From positions 1 through 36,067 of IMG/VR virus record IMGVR_UViG_3300043446_001263: a stretch of DNA of 36,067 nt; one strand, given 5' to 3'. The notes under the pieces are model-generated. The model was not told the DNA's origin, searched no databases, and was given only the letters and a program-made list of their open reading frames with translations. Of this stretch, positions 5,666 through 13,550 are shown in pieces. How positions within the stretch are numbered: position 1 is the stretch's first letter; each line of letters opens with the position of its first letter. Made by a program: the position numbers and the translations under genes. Source of the DNA: a virus.

Positions 5666-6304
5666 GTTACTTCAGCGTTTGGAGGTCATTCATCGATAAC
5701 AGCGTCGATCACGTCTTCTGAGTCGATAGGTTGCGAAAGCATCTTGGCGTTGGTTCCAACACGATCTCCAAAGAGTCGTGAGAGAACTCCTGACCGACCA
5801 CGGGCCTCCATGGTGACCTTGACGGTGTCACGGTTGTCCATGATGTCTCGCATCTTCTCCACCGATGTGAAGAGCCTGTCCAGTTCCCTGCCGACCTCGG
5901 CAGTGAGTTCCTGACCAGTAATTTCCTCGGCAAACCGGGCCTGAAGCACCCGCTGAGTCTGCATCTCAACCATGGCCTGCATGACGCTCTGCAACTGATC
6001 CTTGGACCGAATCTCCACCGGGATTGAATACGCACAGGACGCACCGGCTTGGAATCCGGGACAGCCTGACGAGGCTAGGAAGCAGTTATCGCACTGTCGT
6101 AGCGAGGTGCTGGAGGTGTGAACGATGGCCTGCTCTTCGATGACTTCAGAGCCGTCACCGTACCGCTCAGTGGACGTAATTGATGACATTCCAATGACCG
6201 GCAGGACGGTTTGGTGCCGCCCATTAGGGGACCGCGTATCAAGAAGATCGGGTGAAGAACCACGAAAGTCGCTCATAGAATTCTCCTCCGTAGTTACTTC
6301 AGCG
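5664..6304. repeat. 14-bp direct repeats flanking the C-terminal module of the 5686 gene
   Basis: TAGTTACTTCAGCG occurs at 5664-5677 and at 6291-6304. The first copy lies just past the stop codon at 5686; the second lies just before the internal start at 6276. The two copies therefore bracket the C-terminal module. This may be chance or a trace of a duplication, insertion or fusion. Confidence 0.4.
5686..6276 (-). CDS. Probable internally started short form of the 5686-7014 protein
   Basis: An in-frame ATG at 6276 is preceded by GGAGGAG with a 6-base spacer, the best Shine-Dalgarno in this part of the window, whereas the upstream start at 7014 has none. The product would be 196 residues carrying the complete Cys cluster and helical C-terminal region. 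It may be made in addition to the long form, or the long frame may be a fusion of two former genes. Confidence 0.5.
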   Translation of the reverse strand: MSDFRGSSPDLLDTRSPNGRHQTVLPVIGMSSITSTERYGDGSEVIEEQAIVHTSSTSLRQCDNCFLASSGCPGFQAGASCAYSIPVEIRSKDQLQSVMQAMVEMQTQRVLQARFAEEITGQELTAEVGRELDRLFTSVEKMRDIMDNRDTVKVTMEARGRSGVLSRLFGDRVGTNAKMLSQPIDSEDVIDAVIDE

Positions 6305-7014
6305 CTTACTGGGAACGTCAATACATTACCTGTTGAAAGACTTTCAGCAAAGCGATTCCAACTGGTAACAGCCAGTCGTGCCGATTCATCAGGGTCGTCC
6401 ATGAGTATCAGATCGATATCGATACCCATGGATTGGATTTCTGAGGCGTATCTCGTACGTACTTCGTTTTTGCGCTCTGCGTTGAGACGGTTCATCTTTT
6501 TGCCGTCCCAAACCTGAGTTTCGCCAAACTTCATGACCGACCACCAAGCCCCCGAAACGACGATGTCGTACTTGGCGATGGTCGGATCAGTGCTTCCAGT
6601 AATCGTTCCAAGGCAGTTTCCGGCGCTGCGTGCAGCGAGAGACCTCCGGCGCAGCGAAGCGTCCTTGAACACCCGATCCGTGACAGCGAATCCGTGAGGA
6701 CGGTTCTTGGGAAGGTCACCCTCACCGTTCCAAAGAGGCAGCCAGTTGTCTCCCCACTCTGACCATGATTCAGGTCCAAGCACCCACTTGGGTTCGACCG
6801 AGGCCCTGTCGGCTACCAGATGCAGGTCTTCCAAAGAAGCGGGTCCATCGCAGTAAGCGACCCATTCATATGAGTATGGAAGGTCTAACTCCCACGAAAG
6901 AGTCTTCCTACGTAGCAGAGATGTGACATTCACAGCGATGTGAATCGCTCCACACGCTGACAGAATCTGCTGGTGGGTCGGGTTTTCGCCACCAGCGAGA
7001 TAGATGTTGGTCAT
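5686..7014 (-). CDS. Two-part phage protein with Cys cluster and internal start
   Basis: A 442-residue protein. The N-terminal part (1-240) has patches such as YEWVAYCDGPASLEDLHLV and YDIVVSGAWWSVMKFGE that recall glycosyltransferase or methyltransferase folds without clear motifs. The C-terminal part (247-442) starts with its own methionine after a very strong SD (GGAGGAG, 6283-6289). It contains a Cys cluster (CDNCFLASSGCPGFQAGASC) followed by IPVEIRSKDQLQSVMQAMVEMQTQRV and a helical end, a pattern I associate with conserved phage proteins of unknown role near packaging genes. The ATG at 7014 has no clear SD but follows the upstream stop by four bases. A GTG at 7077 is an alternative. Confidence 0.7.
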   Translation of the reverse strand: MTNIYLAGGENPTHQQILSACGAIHIAVNVTSLLRRKTLSWELDLPYSYEWVAYCDGPASLEDLHLVADRASVEPKWVLGPESWSEWGDNWLPLWNGEGDLPKNRPHGFAVTDRVFKDASLRRRSLAARSAGNCLGTITGSTDPTIAKYDIVVSGAWWSVMKFGETQVWDGKKMNRLNAERKNEVRTRYASEIQSMGIDIDLILMDDPDESARLAVTSWNRFAESLSTGNVLTFPVSAEVTTEENSMSDFRGSSPDLLDTRSPNGRHQTVLPVIGMSSITSTERYGDGSEVIEEQAIVHTSSTSLRQCDNCFLASSGCPGFQAGASCAYSIPVEIRSKDQLQSVMQAMVEMQTQRVLQARFAEEITGQELTAEVGRELDRLFTSVEKMRDIMDNRDTVKVTMEARGRSGVLSRLFGDRVGTNAKMLSQPIDSEDVIDAVIDE

Positions 7015-7018
7015 GTTG

Positions 7019-7969
7019 TTAGTTCTCGGGTTTAGGTGCTCGGATTGGTTGGACTCGTGCGGAGGGGTCAACGCCACGAGTCATACGGGTATGAACATCA
7101 CCGCCGATGTTGCCTGTAGCGGCGTCATGAGCGGAACCCCAAAGGGTCCCAGTGGTGTTCTCATGGAGAAGGTCTACCTGTCGATGTAGGCGCTCAGCCG
7201 GGGAGTTTCCTACGCCGCTCATCATTGGACCGCTTCCCCACGGCATATTGGGCTGTGCTGCCGGATATCCGATATCAGTTCCCGGTTCACTGACCTGAGA
7301 CATGTTGGGGTCGTGCCAAGGGGACGTGAATACTTCCTCAGGGCTTCGTCGGTTACGGGGCTGAATCTGATAGGGGCGAGTTTCGATTCCGTACAACGGC
7401 GCAATCTGCGGGCCACGCCCATAGAGCATTCCTCGTCCCTCTGAGGACATCTGATGCTCTATCCATGTCATGGGGGCGTACGGAGAGGGCCTGAACGCCG
7501 CTTTGACGGCCTTCATAGCCGTCGGTACGTATGGGTCGGCCTTGTCCATGCCTCGGCTTACCTTGCCGAAGAAGCCACCTCCGTTGGTCGCCGCAGTGCC
7601 TCCTCCATTGGGGGGAGGGGGGTTTCCGGGATAATAGGCAGAACTAGGGGGAGAAGACGGAGGAGGAGGGTTTCCGGGGTAGTAAGCAGACCTTGGTGCC
7701 TGCGGGTAGGAGGAGGTCGCTGAGGCACGGGTAGGACCAGCAGCGGGGGTTTCCGTAGGATCACCGAATAGTTCGTCGTACGTAAACCCTAGGTCAGTAG
7801 CCATGTCTTCTACTGTGCGGACAGGGCGTGGATTTGTGTCGTACCCCAAATATCGCTGCTCTAGTTCGGCAAACGGCCCCTTGGTGGGCATGCTGGGGTT
7901 CTTACGCTCGGCCCTAATGTCTTCCAAGGCCCTCGGGTTCAGACCGCTCTTGCGCTTCTTTCTAGCCAT
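7019..7969 (-). CDS. Proline-rich hypothetical phage protein
   Basis: A 316-residue protein with a basic N-terminus (MARKKRKSGL), a short conserved-looking acidic/helical part (VEDMATDLGFTYDELFGDP), then a Pro/Ser/Gly-rich linker that contains the unit YYPGNPPPP twice (near residues 120-145), and a mostly disordered C-terminal half. No catalytic motif is seen. The ATG at 7969 has GGAAGAAG upstream and overlaps the previous gene by 8 bases; an ATG at 8026 lies upstream in frame but within the HAD-like gene and is less likely. Its place among late genes suggests a virion-associated or assembly role. Confidence 0.65.
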   Translation of the reverse strand: MARKKRKSGLNPRALEDIRAERKNPSMPTKGPFAELEQRYLGYDTNPRPVRTVEDMATDLGFTYDELFGDPTETPAAGPTRASATSSYPQAPRSAYYPGNPPPPSSPPSSAYYPGNPPPPNGGGTAATNGGGFFGKVSRGMDKADPYVPTAMKAVKAAFRPSPYAPMTWIEHQMSSEGRGMLYGRGPQIAPLYGIETRPYQIQPRNRRSPEEVFTSPWHDPNMSQVSEPGTDIGYPAAQPNMPWGSGPMMSGVGNSPAERLHRQVDLLHENTTGTLWGSAHDAATGNIGGDVHTRMTRGVDPSARVQPIRAPKPEN

Positions 7970-8462
7970 CTTCTTCTTCCACACCCTTAGAGGCCCGTAA
8001 GAGGTTCTGTCGCTCAATAGAGTCAACTAAATCATACCATGGGCTATAGGAATGTTCGTGGGACAACCTGCCGGGGACTACTCCGGGATAAGCAACCAGC
8101 ATGGCTCCAACACCTGCTTCCAAGGCCGTTTGGACAGCCTTTGGATCGCTATCGATATAGAAGGCGACGTGATGACCGACGCCGATCAGTTCGTTTACGT
8201 GCTGGATCTTCCATTCCGAGTACGGAAACATGCTGTCCTTCGGATAGCAGTGGACATCGGCATAGCGGCTGAGGCGTTCTCTCGCCAGCCATGCCTTCAC
8301 CCGTTCCTTGGAATGATCAGATGACAGCAGTAGGACACGGGAAGTGTCCTGAATCATTCGGTAAAGAGTGCGACCGCTTCCCGAGGACTCACAAGTGAGA
8401 ATGTTCTCATAGTGAGGAGAATCGGTAAGTACACCTTCGATACTAAGGACGACGGTAGCCAT
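7962..8462 (-). CDS. HAD-like protein with altered catalytic motif I
   Basis: A 166-residue protein with the spacing of a small HAD phosphatase: motif I region VVLSIEGVLTDS (4-15), motif II LLLSSDHSKERVKAW, and a motif III/IV segment KIQHVNELIGVG followed by VAFYIDSDPKAVQTALEAGVG. The nucleophilic Asp expected in the DxDG motif is Ser7 and the second Asp is Glu9, so normal phosphoaspartate chemistry looks impossible and the protein may be a binding or structural HAD relative. The start at 8462 lies one base after the stop of the upstream gene, without a clear SD, which suggests translational coupling. Confidence 0.7.
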   Translation of the reverse strand: MATVVLSIEGVLTDSPHYENILTCESSGSGRTLYRMIQDTSRVLLLSSDHSKERVKAWLARERLSRYADVHCYPKDSMFPYSEWKIQHVNELIGVGHHVAFYIDSDPKAVQTALEAGVGAMLVAYPGVVPGRLSHEHSYSPWYDLVDSIERQNLLRASKGVEEEDG

Positions 8463-8463
8463 G

Positions 8464-10176
8464 TCAGATAGTGGTTCGACGCTTACCAGTCGTCAGCCAT
8501 TGAGCCGGGTCATCAATACCGAAAGTATTCAACAAGTAGTTCCAAGGCACCGGTCCAAAGGTCTGAGGCATGGTCACGCCTTGACCTAGCGAATATGAAG
8601 TAGAGGCAACGTCGTCAATGGGTCTATCAAACGTGAACGTAGTACTCGTTGGCGTACCGGTAATCACATGAGTCCCATCGAAGTTGGGGTCCGTGCCGTA
8701 AATGGAGATAGACGTACCTACTGTCAGGTAGTGACGTGATCCCGTGACGGCAGTTGCAACGCCGTCCGATACGGATGCACTGGCGACGTTCACACGGATG
8801 GGAGGAGAACCTTGCCGGGTATACCACACACCTTCACGCAGGTTGCTTCTTAGAACTCCCGGATAGAGAGGGCTGCCTCCAAAGGCGCTGTAACCGCTGG
8901 GTACAAACTCTCCGTCAACAAGGTCTTCTTGCTGTACGTAATTCAAATCCAACTTCTGATAGATGCCTACCATCGGCTGCTCACCGTACGGATCGGGGTC
9001 GCTCCAAACAACCGGTACATCGACTAACGGGCGCACGTTGCTAATGAGTCGGCGCATAGCAAATCCGGCGTCGTCTTCTTCAGAAACAGGACGTAGGGGA
9101 GGATTGTCGTCGTCCAACGGGTCTACGTAAAACGGATCGGCGGCGTTGACCGATTGCGTCATACGGGTTGGGGTATCGGACCACCTTACATATGCATATG
9201 AAATCAGCGAAAGAAGGTCAGCAGGATAAGCGTTGGCGAAAGACTCTTCCGGCTGATCTAGCGAAAGCCAGTTAAACGCCGGATTGCTGAAACTACTTAC
9301 CTTCCCGATACGGATCATCCTGCCCATATCGACGTAGTACTCATCGCACTTAACTACATCGATAGTGGATGAAATGTTGTCGAACACGGGCTGAGTCATG
9401 TCGAACGAGACGGTATCAGGAGATGAACTCCTGATTAGTGCCCACCCGTCAAGGCTGATGAAATTCTTTCCGTCAGCGATTGTGTTAGCAATCTCGGCTT
9501 CAATCCAACTCTTGAACAGGTTGCCATCAAGGAAGCCAGCAGGCTCGGTGGTGAGAACTCCGTGGGCCTCTTCATCAAGAGCGGTATCAGCGATATCTAG
9601 GTTCATACCCTCTTTTATTACTTTGATAGTGGTTGAACTAGGGACATCGTCAACTAAGTAAGCACCGTCAAGAACAACAACAACTTCCTCAGATTCAACC
9701 GTAGTGGTAATGGTCGCTCTGAGAACTCGCAGAATGTTTCCTACCTCAGCACCGTGGTCGCCATCAGTTGTGAAGATGACGTAACCATTGTCGTCAAAAG
9801 TGTCGACTGTCTCTGCTGATGTAATGACAAGATTCACTGGTGGAGCGTGGTAGACGTTCAATCCTTCTGAGCCATCGATGAACATGACCCAGTCATCGGG
9901 GTCATAGTTCCAAGCCGACTTGGCACGGGTGAAACTTTCTTTACGCCAGTTCTTAGCATTCGTCGGATTAGATAGAAACGAGTACTGAGAGAAGAACGAA
10001 TGCTTTGCGTTAGGGAATGAATAATCCCAATTGACGACGTACTGACGTGGGGCCTCAGCAGTGTTCACGTCCATGACGTACATGGTGTCGCAGAATGCCT
10101 TGGTCCACGTCAAAGACTTCCCAAGATCAAACTCAAGATCTCCAAAGTACGTTGAAATAATTCCGTGAATAGCCAT
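8464..10176 (-). CDS. Virion-associated protein with glycosyltransferase-like N-terminal domain
   Basis: A 570-residue protein. Residues 1-110 have a GT-A-like pattern: an opening strand (GIISTYFGDLEFDLGKSLTW), a central SFTRAKSAW and DDWVMFIDGSEGL near 91-103 in the position of a DXD motif. Two beta-rich modules follow, one near 113-185 and one near 475-540. The latter (ASVSDGVATAVTGSRHYLTVG, then DPNFDGTHVITGTPTSTTFTF) matches a repeat type common in phage tail and fibre proteins. The combination suggests a structural protein with a sugar-binding or sugar-modifying domain. The ATG at 10176 lacks an SD and lies 6 bases from the upstream stop. Confidence 0.6.
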   Translation of the reverse strand: MAIHGIISTYFGDLEFDLGKSLTWTKAFCDTMYVMDVNTAEAPRQYVVNWDYSFPNAKHSFFSQYSFLSNPTNAKNWRKESFTRAKSAWNYDPDDWVMFIDGSEGLNVYHAPPVNLVITSAETVDTFDDNGYVIFTTDGDHGAEVGNILRVLRATITTTVESEEVVVVLDGAYLVDDVPSSTTIKVIKEGMNLDIADTALDEEAHGVLTTEPAGFLDGNLFKSWIEAEIANTIADGKNFISLDGWALIRSSSPDTVSFDMTQPVFDNISSTIDVVKCDEYYVDMGRMIRIGKVSSFSNPAFNWLSLDQPEESFANAYPADLLSLISYAYVRWSDTPTRMTQSVNAADPFYVDPLDDDNPPLRPVSEEDDAGFAMRRLISNVRPLVDVPVVWSDPDPYGEQPMVGIYQKLDLNYVQQEDLVDGEFVPSGYSAFGGSPLYPGVLRSNLREGVWYTRQGSPPIRVNVASASVSDGVATAVTGSRHYLTVGTSISIYGTDPNFDGTHVITGTPTSTTFTFDRPIDDVASTSYSLGQGVTMPQTFGPVPWNYLLNTFGIDDPAQWLTTGKRRTTI

Positions 10177-10182
10177 AATTGT

Positions 10183-11271
10183 TTATGGTACTGGTACCGG
10201 CAGCGGTTCTACTTTAAGAATATCTCCAAACTGGCTGGAGAAGTTACCTGCGCCGGGTCCGGGGCTTCCTCTAGTAATTCCGGGAATTGGAATTTTATCG
10301 AAAGGTTTTGCAGCGGCCCATGGATCGTTCGGGCTTCTATTTAGGTAAGAACCCGCTTGACCGGCTTTATCTTCTCTTTCAATTTGGTTTTTACGAGATT
10401 CGTATTCTTCTTTATTCCCCTTAAACCACCCACCGTCATCGGTTTGAATCCAAGATCCGGGATTATCTATTTCTCCCTGAGGCTTTCCGGTTGACGGATC
10501 AATACGGGCGCTGCGGGCAGAATCCCCCATTTCTTGTTTCCACTTTTCATCAGACGGCGCTTCTTTAATATTTGCCCATCCTTTAATGGTGTTTCGCCCA
10601 AAGTCGTGAATACCGCCGCCGATGTCTCCCAAGAAACCGCCTGATGGCTCAATGGCATCCCAAGCACTACCAAGTGCCTTGCCTAGACCATTAGCCCCTT
10701 TTCCAAGGTTCTCGGGAATATCACCAATAAACCCACCGGAGGGTTCAATAGCGTCCCATGCGCTGCCAAGGCCCTTTCCTACGGCCCCAAGACCCTTACC
10801 AAGGGCACCGACACCGTCTCCAAGCGCACCAAGAATTCCACCACCTGCACCCTTGGCAGCGTTACCAGCACCCTTGGCAGCGATAGTGAGATCCTCTAGA
10901 CCCCCGCCGATTGCCTTCTGAGCCTGTCCAATAAAGCCACCGCCGCTTTTAGCAACATTACCAACAATAGTACCGATACTGGAGGTGGCTCCACTGGCGA
11001 TGTTGGGGATGGCCGATGCGATAGCGGTGGTTCCTGCCATGGCCGCTAAGGGAAGCATACTCCCTACAGAGGAAGGTTCGTTTTCTTTTTTACGGCGACG
11101 ACGGCGGGAGTCGTTGTCTGAACTGAACGGGTTATTGGATTGGGTTGCTCCCCCAAGCATTTCAGGAAGGGATAACGCTGCGTTGTCGCCGTAGTTGGTC
11201 CCGGTATTAATACCTCCGTGGTAAACCGGTAATGCCCCTGCTGATCCGAACTGATTAGGGTTGAGATCCAT
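10183..11271 (-). CDS. Glycine-rich protein with duplicated internal unit
   Basis: A 362-residue protein. The N-terminus is soluble with a basic patch (SRRRRRKKENE). Residues about 70-230 are Gly/Ala-rich and hydrophobic, with alternating GKGLGAVGKGLG-type repeats. A unit of about 18 residues beginning LGSAWDAIEPSGGF occurs twice, 33 residues or so apart, with differing codons, so the duplication is not recent. The C-terminal third is charged and Pro-rich. The profile is like phage internal or pilot proteins that insert into membranes during DNA entry, but no family can be named. Confidence 0.6.
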   Translation of the reverse strand: MDLNPNQFGSAGALPVYHGGINTGTNYGDNAALSLPEMLGGATQSNNPFSSDNDSRRRRRKKENEPSSVGSMLPLAAMAGTTAIASAIPNIASGATSSIGTIVGNVAKSGGGFIGQAQKAIGGGLEDLTIAAKGAGNAAKGAGGGILGALGDGVGALGKGLGAVGKGLGSAWDAIEPSGGFIGDIPENLGKGANGLGKALGSAWDAIEPSGGFLGDIGGGIHDFGRNTIKGWANIKEAPSDEKWKQEMGDSARSARIDPSTGKPQGEIDNPGSWIQTDDGGWFKGNKEEYESRKNQIEREDKAGQAGSYLNRSPNDPWAAAKPFDKIPIPGITRGSPGPGAGNFSSQFGDILKVEPLPVPVP

Positions 11272-11277
11272 GGCAAA

Positions 11278-11595
11278 TCACTTCAACATTGCATTGAAAC
11301 CGGCTGCTGCAATTTTGGGTACGGCGTCCATTACGCCGCCAATGGTTCCTTCAAGCATTGAAGTAGGACTAGGGATCTTTCCACCTTGGTCTCCACCACC
11401 GCCGCCTCCCCCAAGGAGGTTTCCAAACTGTCCCCCAGCAAGATTCTTCACCATTCCTCCAATACCGCCGCCACCTGCTGCTGCGCCTTCGGCAGCACCG
11501 GCTGCGCCAGCAGCACCTTCGGCAGCACCGGCTGCGCCACCGGCACTAGCCAGTAACTCAGGAGCCATTGCAATAAGTGGTTCAAGAAAGGCCAT
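11278..11595 (-). CDS. Ala/Gly-rich small protein
   Basis: A 105-residue protein dominated by Ala/Gly repeats (AGAAEGAAGAAGAAEGAA at about 20-38, then a Gly run at 62-69). Short hydrophobic helices lie at both ends (LEPLIAMAPELLASAGG and GVMDAVPKIAAAGFNAML). RBS GGAAGTGA lies before the ATG, and the next gene down has a similar GAAGTGATT stretch. It is probably a virion or membrane-active partner of the Gly-rich protein that follows; this rests on composition and position only. Confidence 0.6.
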   Translation of the reverse strand: MAFLEPLIAMAPELLASAGGAAGAAEGAAGAAGAAEGAAAGGGGIGGMVKNLAGGQFGNLLGGGGGGGDQGGKIPSPTSMLEGTIGGVMDAVPKIAAAGFNAMLK

Positions 11596-11601
11596 TTGTA
11601 A

Positions 11602-12213
11602 TCACTTCCGTCGTACTCGCTTGGGCATACTCCGGGCGATCTGTAACTTACTGGAGCGCTTTGGATCGTATAGACCGGCCTTGTCTCTCATTTCCTGAGC
11701 GATATAGGTCTGCATATACGGACACATGTGGCACAAGTAAGTTTGATACTTTTTCGGCACCTTGGGGCCGATCTGCTTGCTGTCGGAGCAGAAATCGATG
11801 CATTGATTACCCGGAATAGTGGGATTCTTGTGCTCATTATAACATTTGATGGCTTCGTCCTTGTAGTACGTCGCCTCCTCAAATAGCAGCCCGGTCTGCT
11901 GGTTGAGTTCCTTCTTCAGTTCGGTAACGACATCCATCTTCTCGTAGGTCTTCTGATCTACCGGAAAGACCTTGATGAAGCCCATGGCGTCGGTATCAGG
12001 TCGACCATGGCCGTGTCGACCAACGAAATCTTCCAAGATGGGGTCATACTCGGGAACCATAATGGCGGTCCCGTCCTCCATCTCAAAGGTGTAGTCCCTC
12101 TCAACTCCCATATCCATGTAGGAGATCTTGGCCGGTACATACGGCACATCGGAAGGGGGATCGGGCATGCGCTCAATCTTGGCGCACATCATGCAGGTGG
12201 CGAGGCGGGGCAC
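11602..12213 (-). CDS. Cysteine-rich zinc-binding-type hypothetical protein
   Basis: A 203-residue protein with a CxxC near the N-terminus (ATCMMCAK, Cys7 and Cys10) and a second cysteine group in the C-terminal part (NQCIDFCSDS and YLCHMCPYM), which suggests one or more metal sites. The very C-terminus is basic (SSKLQIARSMPKRVRRK). The middle (QKTYEKMDVVTELKKELNQQTGLLFEEATYYKDEAIKCY, shown in part) is helical. It starts with GTG at 12213, preceded by AGGAG with 8-base spacing. I do not recognise the family. Confidence 0.65.
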   Translation of the reverse strand: MPRLATCMMCAKIERMPDPPSDVPYVPAKISYMDMGVERDYTFEMEDGTAIMVPEYDPILEDFVGRHGHGRPDTDAMGFIKVFPVDQKTYEKMDVVTELKKELNQQTGLLFEEATYYKDEAIKCYNEHKNPTIPGNQCIDFCSDSKQIGPKVPKKYQTYLCHMCPYMQTYIAQEMRDKAGLYDPKRSSKLQIARSMPKRVRRK

Positions 12214-12252
12214 GATTCTTACTCCTGTAGTTGTAAACGGTGCGTAGAGATA

Positions 12253-12492
12253 TTACTGCTGATAGTGCTCGTATGCACGCATGTAGTCAGCCACTTCGTC
12301 TCGGCTAACTAGACCCTTGCTAAGGCCCGACCATTCATCATCAGTCATATCGAATAGGTCCTGCGCCGACTTTCCTTCTTGGTAGTGAAGGCGGGAGGCT
12401 AGGGAACCCGGCATGGCAGAGCGTTGTACCGCTCTGTTGGGGTCCGGCCCACGGTCGGGGTATTTATTGAAACCGTGAGACATGTGCGGCAT
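12253..12492 (-). CDS. Small hypothetical protein
   Basis: A 79-residue protein with a polar N-terminus (MPHMSHGFNKYPDRGPDPNRA) and an acidic helical C-terminus (SAQDLFDMTDDEWSGLSKG). The ATG at 12492 has AGAAGG upstream and lies one base after the stop of the preceding small gene. No function can be assigned; it belongs to a cluster of small virion-region proteins. Confidence 0.65.
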   Translation of the reverse strand: MPHMSHGFNKYPDRGPDPNRAVQRSAMPGSLASRLHYQEGKSAQDLFDMTDDEWSGLSKGLVSRDEVADYMRAYEHYQQ

Positions 12493-12493
12493 T

Positions 12494-12667
12494 TCAGCCC
12501 TTCTTTCTAGCCACGGCGATATTGTCTACAGCGTTCGGATAAGGACGACCGGCCTTTTTTGCACGGGCCTTGGCCTCTGACTTCTCCGACGACGAGAGTT
12601 TCTCGCTGGTTTTCTTGGGATTCTTCTTATCCCATACTGGTTTCGAAGATGATTTCTTTGCGGTCAT
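12494..12667 (-). CDS. Small Lys/Ser-rich protein (57 residues)
   Basis: This short frame starts at an ATG (12667) that overlaps the stop of the upstream gene as ATGA and ends one base before the next start. GAAGAAGAA lies upstream as a ribosome site. The product is strongly basic (TAKKSSSKPVWDKKNPKKTSE, shown in part, and EAKARAKKAGRPYP) and probably binds nucleic acid or is packaged. The perfect stop/start junctions on both sides are the main reason to accept it. Confidence 0.7.
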   Translation of the reverse strand: MTAKKSSSKPVWDKKNPKKTSEKLSSSEKSEAKARAKKAGRPYPNAVDNIAVARKKG

Positions 12668-13002
12668 TTCTTCTTCTCCGCTTCTTTCATCTTCTTTGCA
12701 CGCTCAAGATATCCCCGACCCTTGGCGACGGCAGATTCCTTGTCGCCACGGTGGCCCCATGCCTCCAGCGACAACTTGAGTCGGGTTTTCTCCCCGTTCT
12801 TCTCAAGAGGTCCGGCGCTAGAACCCATTCGTACTAGGAATGATCCTTTGCGTTTCATCTCCTCAGCACTCTTCGGCGCTCCCTTTACGGGTGCTTTCAG
12901 GTCGCTTCCGGGATTCTGCTTCTCATAAGAACGGCGACCCTTCTCATTGAGTCCACCCTTCTTGTTTTGACCTTCCTTGCGTTGCCATGCTGCTGATGCC
13001 AC
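12664..13002 (-). CDS. Basic protein of the DUF6321 type
   Basis: A 112-residue, strongly basic protein. Its opening ASAAWQRKEGQNKKGGLNEKGRRSYE and the following APVKG..., RKGSFLVRMG and TRLKLSLEAW patterns match my memory of the DUF6321 family, which is common in tailed phages and has no known role. It starts with GTG at 13002, supported by AGGAG about 7 bases upstream. It overlaps the next gene by four bases (ATGA). A high charge and late-gene setting would suit a DNA-packaging or internal head protein. Confidence 0.75.
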   Translation of the reverse strand: MASAAWQRKEGQNKKGGLNEKGRRSYEKQNPGSDLKAPVKGAPKSAEEMKRKGSFLVRMGSSAGPLEKNGEKTRLKLSLEAWGHRGDKESAVAKGRGYLERAKKMKEAEKKK

Positions 13003-13011
13003 GAGTAACTC

Positions 13012-13263
13012 CTACGGTTTGATTGTCTTTTCTGCGGCGTTGTGCGCCTTTTCTCCGGCCTCAAGAGCGGCTTTACGCTTTGCCGCTCGGCTGCCATTGG
13101 TCCATTTGAAGGTCATACGCAGAGCGTTCCTCGCAAATGGCTCCAAGCCTTCTTCGTGACGCTTGCTCTTAATGTCGATTGGCTGCTTACCGGGCTTACC
13201 CGAGTCCTCTGCGTTCGCTGCTTCAGCGTACTCAGACCCGTGCCAACGGGGCTGCCCTTTCAT
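13012..13263 (-). CDS. Small basic hypothetical protein
   Basis: An 83-residue protein, basic and helical in its second half (TNGSRAAKRKAALEAGEKAHNAAEK). The ATG at 13263 overlaps the stop codon of the upstream gene as TGATG, which implies translational coupling. No recognised family. Like its neighbours it is probably a DNA-associated late protein. Confidence 0.65.
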   Translation of the reverse strand: MKGQPRWHGSEYAEAANAEDSGKPGKQPIDIKSKRHEEGLEPFARNALRMTFKWTNGSRAAKRKAALEAGEKAHNAAEKTIKP

Positions 13264-13508
13264 CAGAGGGCAGGGTTATGCCGTGGAACGGTGTAGATGT
13301 CCCCGACAGGACCCGGCTCACGAGGAGTGATCTCCTCAAAGCAGTCACATTCGGTGTGCTTCTCAGCCTGACGGAACGTCGGCCACGAGAGGCGCTCAAC
13401 AGGAGGATTGCTGTTCAATCCCCAGTCGGGTGAAAGATGGATGTACTTACCATCTCGCAGGCCCTGCTCAAGTTCTTCGTTCATGCTTCGGCTTACATTT
13501 ACAGCCAT
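13263..13508 (-). CDS. Small hypothetical protein
   Basis: An 81-residue protein with a mixed charged N-terminus (SRSMNEELEQGLRDGKYIHLS) and a CDCFEEITPREPGP segment near the end. GGAGGAATC immediately upstream of the ATG is one of the stronger ribosome sites in the late region. Function unknown. Confidence 0.65.
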   Translation of the reverse strand: MAVNVSRSMNEELEQGLRDGKYIHLSPDWGLNSNPPVERLSWPTFRQAEKHTECDCFEEITPREPGPVGDIYTVPRHNPAL

Positions 13509-13550
13509 GATTCCTCCAAAGAGATATGGGATAAGTATGCCATATATCGG

